Shown: positions 51,521 through 60,401, counted from the first letter of the stretch. The stretch: 64,000 bases of DNA from Phosphoribacter sp037045045 (GCA_037045045.1 JBAOHL010000002.1:310001-374000), one strand, 5' to 3'. Numbers and translations are program-made. The notes: generated by a model not told the origin, from the sequence alone.

Positions 51521-52594
51521 ATGAGCCTCAAGCCCGGAGAGACCGTCCCCACCCCGACCGCACCGCCCCCGGACATCCTGCGCGCGGCATACATCGAGGT
51601 CGTCGTCACCGACCTGGCCGCCTCGCGCGAGTTCTACGTCGACGTCCTCGGCCTGGTCGTCACGGCCGAGGACGACGAGGCGATCTACCTGCGCACCTTC
51701 GAGGAGTTCATCCACCACAACATCGTCCTGCGCAAGGGCGACGTGCCGGCCTGTCGGGTGTTCTCCTTCCGGGTGCGCACCCCGGAGGACGTCGACCGGG
51801 CCGAGGCGTACTTCACCGAATTGGGCTGCAAGGTCGTGCGCAACCGGCGGGGCTTCGTCGACGGGATCGGCGACTCGGTGCGGGTCGAGGACCCGTACGG
51901 CTTCCCCTTCGAGTTCTTCCACGACGCGGACAAGGTCGAGCGGCTCACCTGGCACTACGACCAGATGCACGGCTCGGGCATCGCCCGGCTCGACCATTTC
52001 AACCAGGTGACCCCCGACGTGCACACCGCGACGGCCTACCTGCAAGACCTCGGGTTCAAGCTCACCGAGCAGATCGCCGACGCCGAGGGCACGATCTTCG
52101 CCTCGTGGCTCGGGCGCAGCCAGACCGTCCACGACACCGCGCTCACCGGCGGGCCCGGGCCGCAACTGCACCACATCGCGTTGGCCTGCCACGAACGCGG
52201 CGGCGTGCTCAACGTCGCGGACAAGCTCGGCGCGCTGCGCAAGTCGGACTGCATCGAGCGCGGCCCCGGCCGGCACGGGGTGTCCAACGCCTTCTACCTC
52301 TACCTGCGTGACCCCGACGGGCACCGGATCGAGATCTACACCCAGGACTACTACACCGGAGACCCGGACAACCCGGTGGTCACGTGGGACGTCCACGACA
52401 ACCAGCGCCGGGACTGGTGGGGCAACCCCATCGTCCACTCCTGGTACAACGAGGCCAGCCCGGTGCTCGACCTCGACGGCAACGCCCAACCCATCGTCGC
52501 CCGCGAGGAGGCCATGGAGGAGGCGGTCACCGTCGGCGCCGACGGCTTCACCTTCACCCGCCCCGACGACGCGTCCGACTCGACGCAGGCCTAG
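51521..52594 (+). CDS. hpaD: 3,4-dihydroxyphenylacetate (homoprotocatechuate) 2,3-dioxygenase
   Basis: A 357-residue type I extradiol dioxygenase with two vicinal-oxygen-chelate modules. Metal ligands are His in GIARLDHFNQVTPD, His in QLHHIALACHERGG and Glu in DGHRIEIYTQDYYTGD. The closing segment TWDVHDNQRRDWWGNPIVHS matches the well-studied Brevibacterium and Arthrobacter enzymes, which use Fe(II) or Mn(II). It opens the catechol ring next to the hydroxyls. The monooxygenase that makes the substrate (HpaBC) is not in the window. Confidence 0.93.
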   Translation: MSLKPGETVPTPTAPPPDILRAAYIEVVVTDLAASREFYVDVLGLVVTAEDDEAIYLRTFEEFIHHNIVLRKGDVPACRVFSFRVRTPEDVDRAEAYFTELGCKVVRNRRGFVDGIGDSVRVEDPYGFPFEFFHDADKVERLTWHYDQMHGSGIARLDHFNQVTPDVHTATAYLQDLGFKLTEQIADAEGTIFASWLGRSQTVHDTALTGGPGPQLHHIALACHERGGVLNVADKLGALRKSDCIERGPGRHGVSNAFYLYLRDPDGHRIEIYTQDYYTGDPDNPVVTWDVHDNQRRDWWGNPIVHSWYNEASPVLDLDGNAQPIVAREEAMEEAVTVGADGFTFTRPDDASDSTQA

Positions 52595-52615
52595 GACCCC
52601 ACCTCGTCACCCCAC

Positions 52616-52627
52616 ATCGGATACGAT
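52616..52627. promoter_or_regulatory. Palindromic operator 3 (ATCGGATACGAT)
   Basis: Third near-copy of ATCGTATACGAT, 35 bp before the GntR start codon. It suggests that the regulator controls itself as well as the hpa genes. Confidence 0.6.
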
Positions 52628-52661
52628 CCCACGCACTCGATCCCACCTCACAGGAGTCCGG

Positions 52662-53324
52662 ATGTCCGCCGTGTCGAAGTCGGAGGCGGTCTACGCGCAA
52701 CTGCGCGAAGGCATCCTCATGGGCACCTACGCCCCTCGGCAGCGGCTCGTGCTGGCCCGCATCGCCCAGGAACTGGGCATGTCACCCGTGCCGGTCCGAG
52801 AGGCCATCCGCCGCCTGGAGGCCGAGGGGTTCGTCCGCTACACCCGCAACGTCGGGGCCGAAGTCCTCGGCATGACGAGCCGGACGTACGTCGAGTCGAT
52901 GGAGACGGTGGCCTACCTCGAGGGCGCCGCCACGGCCTTGGCGGCCCCGCACATCACGGCACGTGACCTCGCCGCGGCCCGCCGGATCAACGACCGGATG
53001 CGCCGCTCGATCGGACGCCTGGACCCCCTCGATTTCACCGCCCTCAACGAACGCTTCCACCGGCTGCTGTGCCAGCCCTGCCCGAACGCGTTGCTCTTCG
53101 GGTTGCTCTCGCGCGAGTGGGAGGCCCTGGGCCGGGTCCGACGCTCGAGCTTCATCTTCGTCCCCGAACGCTCCGGCACGTCCGTGCAGGAGCACGACAC
53201 CATCCTCGAACTCATCGAGTCGAAGGCAACCGCCGCCGACATCGAGAGGGCAGCGCGCACCCACAAGTTGCACACGCTCAACGCTCTCGTCGAACACCTG
53301 CACGACGAATCCGTGGCCGGCTAG
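52662..53324 (+). CDS. GntR/FCD-family transcriptional regulator
   Basis: A 220-residue regulator. The winged helix is SEAVYAQLREGILMGTYAPR, then AQELGMSPVPVREAIRRLEA and EGFVRYTRNVGAEVLG. The FCD effector domain follows, with TALNERFHRLLC and SVQEHDTILELIES supplying metal-binding His residues. It lies between hpaD and the transporter gene. The matching palindromes at 47320, 47375 and 52616 make it the probable repressor of the pathway, released by an aromatic or ring-cleavage acid. Confidence 0.85.
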   Translation: MSAVSKSEAVYAQLREGILMGTYAPRQRLVLARIAQELGMSPVPVREAIRRLEAEGFVRYTRNVGAEVLGMTSRTYVESMETVAYLEGAATALAAPHITARDLAAARRINDRMRRSIGRLDPLDFTALNERFHRLLCQPCPNALLFGLLSREWEALGRVRRSSFIFVPERSGTSVQEHDTILELIESKATAADIERAARTHKLHTLNALVEHLHDESVAG

Positions 53325-53401
53325 GCCGGCTCCTGCGCCCGGCGCCCGCCGAACGCAACCAACGCTCCGACATCGGTTGCCCCCGACGATCAAGGACGAT
53401 C

Positions 53402-54766
53402 ATGACTCAGGAACACCTGCACCGCGAGGCCGCACCCCTCGGGCCCTCGGACATCATCCACGACGATGCCGTACCGAGCATCCCCACCGCCGAGTACCGC
53501 CGGGTCGCCCTGGCCACCGCGGTCGGCACGACGATCGAGTGGTACGACTTCTTCATCTACGCCAACGTCGCCGCGCTGTTGTTCGGCAAGCTGTTCTTCG
53601 GCGGTTTGGGCCAGTGGGCCCAGCTCGCGTCGCTGGCCACCGTCGGCGTGAGCTTCTTCTTCCGACCGCTCGGCGCCATCGTCATGGGCCGGGTAGGCGA
53701 CCGGATCGGTCGCCGGGCCGTGCTCATCTTCACCCTCGTGCTCATGGGCGCGGCCACCACGCTCGTCGGCGCCCTGCCGACCTCCGCCCAGATCGGCATT
53801 GCCGCACCCGTCCTGCTCATCCTGCTGCGTTGCCTGCAGGGCTTCTCGGCCGGGGGCGAGTGGGGCGGCGCGGCCATGCTCGCCGTCGAGCACGCCCCAC
53901 ACGGACGCCGCGGTCGATTCGGCGCCTTCCCGCAGCTCGGCGTGCCGGCCGGGATGCTCATTGCCACCGGGCTGCTCTCACTGATGTCCGCCGCCCTGAG
54001 CCAGGAGTCCTTCGAGTCGTGGGGATGGCGCGTGCCGTTCCTCTTCTCCATCGTCCTGGTGTTCGTCGGCCAGTGGATCCGCCGGCGGGTCGAGGAGAGC
54101 GCGGTCTTCCTCGAGCTCAAGCAGGACCAGAAGCTGTCGAAGTCCCCGCTGCGCGAGGTGCTCACCAACCACCCGAGGCGGATCATCCAGGCCGCCCTCG
54201 TGTTCATCGGCAACAACGCCATCGGCTACATGATCACCGGCGGATTCATCCTCGGCTACGCCACGAAGACCCTCAAGCTGCCCCAGACCCAGGTGATGAT
54301 CTTCGTCGTACTCGCCGCGGCGATCTGGTTCGCCTCGACGTGGATCGGCGCCAACCTCTCCGACCGGATCGGGCGGGTCAAGGTCTACACGATCGGGTAC
54401 GTCTTCTCGATCCTGTGGGTCTTCCCGATGTTCCTGCTGCTTCGCGAGCCGAACCTCGCCATGGTCGCCATCGCCCTCATGGTCACCGGGATCCCCCAGG
54501 GCCTGACCTACGGACCGCAGTCGGCCCTCTACGCCGAGATGTTCCCGGCCTCGATCCGCCTGTCGGGCGTCTCCTTGGCGTATGCCATCGGCGCGATCCT
54601 CGGTGGGGCCTTCTCGCCGACCATCGCCGAGTTCCTCACCCAGCAGTTCGGCACGGTGACCTCGGTGGGTTTCTACCTCGCGACGTGGGCGCTGATCAGC
54701 CTCGTCACGGTCAACACGATCAAGGACCGGTCCCAGGAGCCGTTGCACACGATCTCCGGGCACTGA
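53402..54766 (+). CDS. MHS-type MFS transporter, probable aromatic-acid uptake
   Basis: A 454-residue protein of the metabolite:H+ symporter branch: ATAVGTTIEWYDFFIYANVA, FFRPLGAIVMGRVGDRIGRR (motif A), LLRCLQGFSAGGEWGGAAML and MSDRIGR-like loop SDRIGRVKVYTIGY in the second half. MHS members carry shikimate, 2-oxoglutarate, benzoate-type and other acids. Position beside the GntR regulator suggests uptake of 4-hydroxyphenylacetate or homoprotocatechuate. ATG behind AAGGACGATC. Confidence 0.85.
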   Translation: MTQEHLHREAAPLGPSDIIHDDAVPSIPTAEYRRVALATAVGTTIEWYDFFIYANVAALLFGKLFFGGLGQWAQLASLATVGVSFFFRPLGAIVMGRVGDRIGRRAVLIFTLVLMGAATTLVGALPTSAQIGIAAPVLLILLRCLQGFSAGGEWGGAAMLAVEHAPHGRRGRFGAFPQLGVPAGMLIATGLLSLMSAALSQESFESWGWRVPFLFSIVLVFVGQWIRRRVEESAVFLELKQDQKLSKSPLREVLTNHPRRIIQAALVFIGNNAIGYMITGGFILGYATKTLKLPQTQVMIFVVLAAAIWFASTWIGANLSDRIGRVKVYTIGYVFSILWVFPMFLLLREPNLAMVAIALMVTGIPQGLTYGPQSALYAEMFPASIRLSGVSLAYAIGAILGGAFSPTIAEFLTQQFGTVTSVGFYLATWALISLVTVNTIKDRSQEPLHTISGH

Positions 54767-54802
54767 CCGACACGCCGCCCCCGCGGCCGGGCCACAACGG
54801 AC

Positions 54803-55795
54803 TCACCCGGTCGCGGGGGCGACCTGTCCCTCGGCGCGGTCGTCGGCCGCGAAGACCGCCCGGACGGCCGCCTCGCCCGCCGCGAAGGCCGCCTCGAGCA
54901 CGTCGCCCCGGCTGGCCAGTCGACTCACCTTCGGGGAGTCGACCGAGGGGCGGATTGCCGCGATCGGCGGCCAGAAGTGCGCCGTGGGAAAACGCCCGTT
55001 AAGGATCCCGTCGTCGACGACGTACTGGCGAGTGGAATCGAGCAGCGCGTGACGGAACCCGTGGCCATGCCCGCGCAGCGCGGTCCGGGCCACCACATGG
55101 CGGGTGGCGCGCGAGGACTTCGGCGTGTCGTGCGGTCGACGGGACCGCAGGACGAGCACGTGGGTGGCGCCCTGGGCGATCGCCGTGCGGAACGGCAACG
55201 GCTCGGACACGCCCGCGTCGAAGAAGTGCCGTCCGGCCATGTCGACCGCGCCCCCGGCCAGCAGCGGCATCGCGGCCGAGGCCCGGATGGCCACTTGGAC
55301 GTCGCTGGGCTCCCGGACGTAGGGGTGCAGGTCGATCGACTCCCCGGTGTGCGCGTCCGTCGCCAAGGGGTGCCAGCGGATCGGGCTGACGACGATCGAG
55401 GCGAAGTCCATGGGGGCGTGTTCGACGTAGACGACCTCGACGAGCGTCTTGACGTCGACGACCGGGCGGCGGGTCAACGGACCGTGGTGGCGGATGAGCA
55501 TCTTCATGTATGCCGGCTCGGTCCAACCCACGAGCTTCTCCGGTGTCGAGCTCGTGAACCACGCCCCGCTGATCGCGCCGGCCGAGGCGCCGTAGACGTC
55601 GTCGAAGGCCTCGCGCAGGCCCAACTCGTGCAAGGCCATGGCCATTCCGCCGGTCACCGTGCCGCGCGAGCCACCGCCCTCGATGACCAGGGCCACGGCA
55701 TACCCGTCGGTGCGGGCGCCGGGCCGGCTGCCCTCGGCGGCGCGGCGGCGGACGACGTCGAGCACCTCGCTCGATCCGCGCAGCCCGCCCTCCAC
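54803..55795 (-). CDS. Patatin-like phospholipase
   Basis: A 330-residue lipid hydrolase with a Ser-Asp dyad. The oxyanion loop is VIEGGGSRGTVTGGM, the nucleophile elbow VYGASAGAISGAW (Ser near residue 72), and the Asp lies in FFDAGVSEPLP. No signal peptide is seen, so it may act on the inner side of the membrane. Similar proteins occur widely in actinobacteria. The start ATG at 55793-55795 lies just 27 bp before the end of the DUF2202 gene, so they may form one message. Confidence 0.82.
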   Translation of the reverse strand: MEGGLRGSSEVLDVVRRRAAEGSRPGARTDGYAVALVIEGGGSRGTVTGGMAMALHELGLREAFDDVYGASAGAISGAWFTSSTPEKLVGWTEPAYMKMLIRHHGPLTRRPVVDVKTLVEVVYVEHAPMDFASIVVSPIRWHPLATDAHTGESIDLHPYVREPSDVQVAIRASAAMPLLAGGAVDMAGRHFFDAGVSEPLPFRTAIAQGATHVLVLRSRRPHDTPKSSRATRHVVARTALRGHGHGFRHALLDSTRQYVVDDGILNGRFPTAHFWPPIAAIRPSVDSPKVSRLASRGDVLEAAFAAGEAAVRAVFAADDRAEGQVAPATG

Positions 55796-55823
55796 GCTGC
55801 CGAGGGTACGCCGGGTCCGCGGC

Positions 55824-56609
55824 TCAGCCGGCCGAGGGGGCTGCCACGCCCCGCTGTCCGGCGCCGCCCCATCGAGCGCCCATGCCCTGACGCCCGGACG
55901 CCGCGCCCTCTCCGGGCGTCCCCGCGCACCCCGCGCCCTGGCCCTGGCCCTGGCCCTGGCCCATCCCTTGGCCTTGGCCTTGGCCTTGGCCTTGGCCTTG
56001 GCCCATCCCCTGGCCCATCCCTTGGCCCGGAGTGTGGCTCGCCGTCGACCCGGTCGAGGCCGCCGTGAAGGCCGCCTCGTGGTGGGTCGAGGCCGTCCGC
56101 AACCGGGTGAGCACCGTCGTGACGTCCCTCTGGTGCAGGTCGGCCAGCGTCGCGTCGAGGTCGGCGATGTCCCGCTTCTCGAGGTCGATCCCGACCTGGT
56201 AGGCCGCGGCCAGGGAGGTCAGCCCCTGGGCGTGCCACCCGTCGTACAGCTGCTGGATCGCCGGCACGGAGTATGAGCCGGCGCTCTTGCCGGCAGCCGG
56301 GTCGGCGACCCCGTAGGTCGTGAGCAGGCCGGCGACGGCGTCCATGTGCTGCTGTTCGCTCCGGGCGATCATCGTGAACTCGCCGGCCTGGGCGTATGCC
56401 GCCGAGAACGCCTGGTAGAGGTCGCGCGCCATCCGCTCTTCCTCTCGACTGAAGGTCAGGCGGTCGGCGAGAGCCTGGTCGGCGGTGGCCACGGCGACGC
56501 GGTCGGTCGCCGCCTCGCCGGTGGCCGCGTTCGCGGCGGCGGCCGAGCCGGCGGCGACGGTCGCCACGGCGAGGCCGGCGGCGAACAGACGGACGGTGCG
56601 CACGGACAT
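55824..56609 (-). CDS. DUF2202 ferritin-like exported protein with Gly/Gln/Met tail
   Basis: A 261-residue secreted protein. A signal peptide (LFAAGLAVATVAAGSAAAAN) precedes a DUF2202 ferritin-like four-helix domain: REEERMARDLYQAFSAAYAQ, IARSEQQHMDAVAGLLTTYG and QVGIDLEKRDIADLDATLAD, with the Glu and His residues expected for a metal site. The tail of about 60 residues is GQGMGQGMGQ followed by many GQ pairs, encoded by a CCTTGG/CCCTGG hexamer repeat. Met-rich tails of this sort can bind copper. It is divergent from a two-component pair whose sensor loop has the same composition. Confidence 0.8.
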   Translation of the reverse strand: MSVRTVRLFAAGLAVATVAAGSAAAANAATGEAATDRVAVATADQALADRLTFSREEERMARDLYQAFSAAYAQAGEFTMIARSEQQHMDAVAGLLTTYGVADPAAGKSAGSYSVPAIQQLYDGWHAQGLTSLAAAYQVGIDLEKRDIADLDATLADLHQRDVTTVLTRLRTASTHHEAAFTAASTGSTASHTPGQGMGQGMGQGQGQGQGQGQGMGQGQGQGQGAGCAGTPGEGAASGRQGMGARWGGAGQRGVAAPSAG

Positions 56610-56788
56610 CGGATGCTCCTTCGACGGTGGGCCAGCTCGGATCCTGGCCCTGCTGCACTCGAGTCGAAGCCGCGCCCGTGAAGCCCCGCCGCCGCACTGT
56701 GTGAAGCTTTCGAGAAGCCCACCCTCAGGCCCGGTGGGGCCGAGGTCGGCGGACCTACTCTGGGGCCACCCCACCCCCAGGAGGGCCG

Positions 56789-57517
56789 ATGGCACGCAGG
56801 GTCCTCGTCGTCGACGACGAGCCGTCGATCCGCGCCGTGCTCGCGGCATACCTGCGGGCCGAGGGATTCCACGTCACCGAGGCGGCCACCGGCGCCGAGG
56901 CCCTGCGGGTGTGCGGACTGCGCGAGCAGGCGCCGGATCTCGTCCTGCTCGACATCGGGCTGCCCGACATCGACGGCCTCGAGGTGCTCCGGCGGCTGCG
57001 CACGACCTCGGACGTCTACGTCGTCCTCGTCACCGCGCGCACCGAGGAAGTGGACAAGCTCGTCGGTCTCGGCGTGGGGGCGGACGACTACGTGACCAAG
57101 CCGTTCTCCCCACGCGAGGTCGTCGCCCGGGTCAAAGCGGTGCTGCGTCGGCTGCGCCCCGACGAAGCGGACCAGCCGCCCGCCCCCGCCGGGGGCTCGG
57201 TGCTGCACTTTGCCGGCCTCGACGTCGATCCCGACCGCCGGGAGATCGTCGGCGCAGCCGGGGCGATCACCTTGTCCGCCTTGGAGTTCGACCTGCTGCT
57301 CGCCCTCGCTCGCTCGCCCGGCCGGGTCTTCTCGCGCAGCCAACTGCTCGAACAGGTCTGGGGCTATGACTTCTTCGGCGACGAGCGGGTCGTCGACGTC
57401 CACATCCGCAGCATGCGCCGGGCCCTCGCCGACGACGCGGCGGCGCCGCGGATCATCGGGACGGTTCGCGGCGTCGGCTACAAGTTCCTCCTCGACCCGG
57501 TGGAGGCCAGGTCATGA
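56789..57517 (+). CDS. OmpR-family response regulator
   Basis: A 242-residue regulator. Receiver: VLVVDDEPSIRAVLAAYL, the phospho-acceptor Asp in DLVLLDIGLPDIDG near residue 53 and Lys in DDYVTKPFSPRE. The winged-helix effector domain has ITLSALEFDLLLALARSPGR, then EQVWGYDFFGDERVVDVHIR and IIGTVRGVGYKF. Overlaps the kinase gene by four bases (ATGA). The likely target is the divergent DUF2202 gene. Confidence 0.92.
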   Translation: MARRVLVVDDEPSIRAVLAAYLRAEGFHVTEAATGAEALRVCGLREQAPDLVLLDIGLPDIDGLEVLRRLRTTSDVYVVLVTARTEEVDKLVGLGVGADDYVTKPFSPREVVARVKAVLRRLRPDEADQPPAPAGGSVLHFAGLDVDPDRREIVGAAGAITLSALEFDLLLALARSPGRVFSRSQLLEQVWGYDFFGDERVVDVHIRSMRRALADDAAAPRIIGTVRGVGYKFLLDPVEARS

Positions 57518-58614
57518 ACCGCCTCGTCGTCCGGCTGGTGCTCTCTCATCTGCTCGTCGCGGTACTCGCGGCCACGGCGACCTTCCTCGTCGTGCGGCTG
57601 CTCGCACCGGCGCTGTTCGACGAGAGCATCCGGATGTCGCCGATGGGCCAGGGGCCCGGCGGCATGGGCGGCCAGGCCGGGGCCTTGCGCCAACAATTCG
57701 GGGATGCCGTCGACCAGGCCCTGCTCGTCGGCGCCATCGTCGGAGCCGGCGCGGCGGCGGGGTTCGGGGCCGTCGCGGCCTACCGGCTGCTCGAGCCGCT
57801 GCGGGCGGTCCGGGCGGCCGCCCGCGACATCGCCGCCGGCCGCTACGACACGTCGGTTCCTGCGCCGAGGGAGCGGGAACTGGCCGAACTCGCCGACGAC
57901 ATCAACCGGCTCGGGCACGCCCTCGACGAGACGGAGACCCGCCGGGTGCGCCTGCTCGGCGAGGTGGCGCACGAGATGCGCACGCCGCTGACCGTCATCG
58001 ACGGTCACGTCGAGGGGATGATCGACGGTGTCCTGCCGACGTCGGCGACCGAACTCGGTCTGCTCAGCGACGAGGTTCGTCGGCTCCGCAGGCTGGCCGA
58101 GGACCTGTCCATGCTCTCGCGCACCGACGAGGGACGCCTCGAGATCGTCATGGCCCGCGTCGACCTCGCGCAGGTCGCCGGTCGAGCGGTCGAACGCATG
58201 CGGCCCCAAGCCGAGGACGCCGGTCTCACCCTCACGGTGGATGGGGCAGCAGCAGCACCCGTCGTGGCCGACGCCGACCGACTCGCCCAAGTCCTCACCA
58301 ACCTCGTGGGGAACGCGATCCGCGCCACCGGTCCTGGCGGGCGCATCGACGTCGTATGCCGCGCCTCCGGGTCGGACGCTCTGGTCACGGTCGCGGACTC
58401 CGGCGAGGGACTGGACCCCGCCGACCTCGAGCGGGTGTTCGAGCGGTTCTATCGCTCCCCGGGGCACCGGACTCCAGGACCCGATCGCGGCTCGGGGATC
58501 GGCCTGACCATCGCCCGCGGCATTGCCCGGGCGCACGGCGGCGAAGTCAGCGCGGCGTCGCCCGGTCGGGGCCGGGGGGCGACGTTCACGGTGCGGGTGC
58601 CGTTGGCGCGGTGA
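57514..58614 (+). CDS. Sensor histidine kinase (BaeS/PhoR-like)
   Basis: A 366-residue kinase with two membrane helices (SHLLVAVLAATATFLVVRLL and ALLVGAIVGAGAAAGFGAVA) around a short loop of about 35 residues rich in Met, Gly and Gln (RMSPMGQGPGGMGGQAG). A HAMP domain follows, then the H box LGEVAHEMRTPLTVIDGHVE, N box LTNLVGNAIRA, and G boxes ADSGEGLDPADL and GSGIGLTIARGIA. The loop composition mirrors the tail of the divergent DUF2202 protein, so both may bind the same metal. Confidence 0.9.
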   Translation: MNRLVVRLVLSHLLVAVLAATATFLVVRLLAPALFDESIRMSPMGQGPGGMGGQAGALRQQFGDAVDQALLVGAIVGAGAAAGFGAVAAYRLLEPLRAVRAAARDIAAGRYDTSVPAPRERELAELADDINRLGHALDETETRRVRLLGEVAHEMRTPLTVIDGHVEGMIDGVLPTSATELGLLSDEVRRLRRLAEDLSMLSRTDEGRLEIVMARVDLAQVAGRAVERMRPQAEDAGLTLTVDGAAAAPVVADADRLAQVLTNLVGNAIRATGPGGRIDVVCRASGSDALVTVADSGEGLDPADLERVFERFYRSPGHRTPGPDRGSGIGLTIARGIARAHGGEVSAASPGRGRGATFTVRVPLAR

Positions 58615-58650
58615 CTCGTACCGGCGCGCGTCGGCATCGCCCGCGGGCGG

Positions 58651-59076
58651 CTACACCCGGCAGGCAGCGACGCCGAGCACCCGCTGCGCCAGGCCGAGGG
58701 CTGTGGCCCCCACTGCGGCGACCGCCTTCCCGAGCCCAGGCCCGGGGGTGGACAGCGGGACGAGGGCGAGCAGGACGAAGACGCCGGCCCCGGCCGCGCA
58801 TGACGAGTGCAGGCCGGGCCCCGGCCAATCCGCGGCCGGCAGGTAGGTGGCGATCGTCGTCGCCGCCAGGGCGGCGGCCAGCAGCACGACGACGGTGGCC
58901 AGCCACCCGTCGGGGCCGGTGCCCATCGCGGCGACGTACCCGGCGAAGACCGCCGGGGTGAGCAGGCCGGTGACGACGGTATGACGACGCGACCAGCCCG
59001 CCCGCCATTGCGCCCACAACGAGGGCGGACGGATCGGGAGCGCGTCGACGCCGTCGAACAGAGTCGAGGCGGGCAC
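58651..59076 (-). CDS. Small membrane protein, four predicted helices
   Basis: About 141 residues with hydrophobic helices (VTGLLTPAVFAGYVAAMG, LATVVVLLAAALAATTIATY, AGAGVFVLLALVPLSTPG, AVAAVGATALGLAQRVLG). The start is uncertain: GTG at 59074-59076 gives a sensible N-terminus, but the frame is open further upstream over the Cys-rich peptide gene. No family recognised. It lies after the CsoR-type operator and the Cys-rich peptide gene, so it may be part of a metal-response unit. Confidence 0.5.
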   Translation of the reverse strand: MPASTLFDGVDALPIRPPSLWAQWRAGWSRRHTVVTGLLTPAVFAGYVAAMGTGPDGWLATVVVLLAAALAATTIATYLPAADWPGPGLHSSCAAGAGVFVLLALVPLSTPGPGLGKAVAAVGATALGLAQRVLGVAACRV

Positions 59077-59123
59077 GACCGGGCCGGCCGGTCCTACGGA
59101 TGCTTCGGAGCGTGGCGGCGCGG

Positions 59124-59297
59124 TCACCGCGAGGTCGGCAGCGGGGCCCGCGGGTACCACTGCGCCGGTCGGGCCGGGCTGGTCGCGCACGCGCAGCGTT
59201 GCGGCTCGGGCACGCGAGACATGACGTCCGCAGCGTGCATGCCGCAGCCGCGCCACGTCGTCTTGCCGCACTGCGCGCATGGGGCGGGACTGCACAT
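59124..59297 (-). CDS. Cys-rich small protein behind a CsoR-type operator
   Basis: A 57-residue protein beginning MCSPAPCAQCGKTTWRGCGM followed by HAADVMSRVPEPQRCACA: seven cysteines and one His within about 35 residues, arranged as C-x4-C-x2-C-x7-C. This could bind zinc or copper. ATG at 59295-59297 has GAGGAG upstream. The operator palindrome at 59328-59361 lies 31 bp ahead. I recall similar small proteins in actinobacteria, but know no proven role. Confidence 0.65.
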   Translation of the reverse strand: MCSPAPCAQCGKTTWRGCGMHAADVMSRVPEPQRCACATSPARPAQWYPRAPLPTSR

Positions 59298-59327
59298 GGG
59301 GCTCTCCTCGGTTTCCGGTGACACTGA

Positions 59328-59361
59328 CTCGACTATATACCCCCGGGGGTATCTAGTCGAG
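59328..59361. promoter_or_regulatory. 34-bp near-perfect palindrome with CsoR-type core
   Basis: The core is ATACCCCCGGGGGTAT; arms extend to CTCGACTA and TAGTCGAG, with 16 of 17 base pairs matched (one mismatch at 59336/59353). The core equals the CsoR/RcnR operator form known in actinobacteria. It precedes the Cys-rich gene, so copper-responsive control by the CsoR encoded at 42160-42441 is likely. Confidence 0.75.
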
Positions 59362-59410
59362 CGGCTCGGAAGGGCCGACGATCACGCCGGGCACACCCTG
59401 GTATGCCCAA

Positions 59411-60307
59411 TCACGGCGCCCACGGAGGATGCGCCGGCAGCAAGGCCTCGAACTCGGTGACGACATCCTGCTGGTAGCGCCCGGCATACGTGCCGGCGAG
59501 GAAGCGGCCGAGGGCCTCCTCCCGGAAGCGAGCCCAGCTCGCCGCCTCGTGACCGGGGTTGATCGGGTAGTACAGCACTCCCGTGCTCTCGGCCGAGTCG
59601 CGGTCACCAGGGGCATCGCCGATGAGCAGGATGTGGTCGTCGGGGTACTTGCCCTTGGCCGCGAACTCGATGTGCTGCGCCTTGGTGCCCATCTCCTGAC
59701 CGGCGACGACCTTCATATAGGGCGTGAGGCCGTGTTCGGTCCATTCCCGCTGCAACGCCTCCAACGGCGTGGCCGAGACGACCATGCAGTCGACCTGCCC
59801 GGCCATGGCATGCAGGCTCTCGCGGACATTGGGGAACGGCGGACAGCCGCGGACCATGTCGGCGATCGACGCGTTGACGGCATCGCCCCACCGGATGCAG
59901 GTGTCGATCTCCGGACCCGGATGGGTGGCGGCATATTCGCGGATCCCTCGGTCCGACAACGGGAACCCCGAATCGATAAAGGCTCGAAGCTCGTTACCGT
60001 CGGGCACGGTGACCCCGCGCGCGGCGACCTCTGGACGCTGGGCCAACAGTTCGAAGACCCGAGCGAGGGCGATCCACCGGTTCTGACCTCGGGTCGTCGA
60101 CCCGAGGTTCACGAAGATGGCCGTCTCGCGGGTCAACGTCGACGCGGCCTGCAACCCCCAGAGCTTGATCGTGGTGGGCGTGAAGCACTCCTGATGCTTG
60201 ATGTCCATGGCGTCGAACGCACACCCGTCGGAATCGATGCCGACGAAGAAGTCGGACGTGGGGCGGAAGTCGATGAGGACCTGGGCGGCGGGCGGAATGG
60301 AGGACAC
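59411..60307 (-). CDS. HAD-superfamily hydrolase, uncharacterised branch
   Basis: A protein of about 298 residues. Motif I is FFVGIDSDGCAFDAMDIKHQ (two Asp, DSDG), motif II VVSATPLEALQREW, motif III Lys in MGTKAQHIEFAAKG and motif IV DDHILLIGDAPGDRDSAEST. The long cap between motifs I and II (about 130 residues, LGSTTRGQNRWIALARVFEL) is unlike the neighbour at 31310. Substrate unknown. GTG at 60305-60307 is tentative; AAGG directly precedes it. Confidence 0.7.
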   Translation of the reverse strand: MSSIPPAAQVLIDFRPTSDFFVGIDSDGCAFDAMDIKHQECFTPTTIKLWGLQAASTLTRETAIFVNLGSTTRGQNRWIALARVFELLAQRPEVAARGVTVPDGNELRAFIDSGFPLSDRGIREYAATHPGPEIDTCIRWGDAVNASIADMVRGCPPFPNVRESLHAMAGQVDCMVVSATPLEALQREWTEHGLTPYMKVVAGQEMGTKAQHIEFAAKGKYPDDHILLIGDAPGDRDSAESTGVLYYPINPGHEAASWARFREEALGRFLAGTYAGRYQQDVVTEFEALLPAHPPWAP

Positions 60308-60401
60308 CCCTTCAGTGCACCCGCCGGGCCTAGGCGACCGCCAGGGGTTGCCCGATGTTGCCCGCGCGTCCGGCCTTGCGGCGGTCGCTAGCGTTGGCCG
60401 C

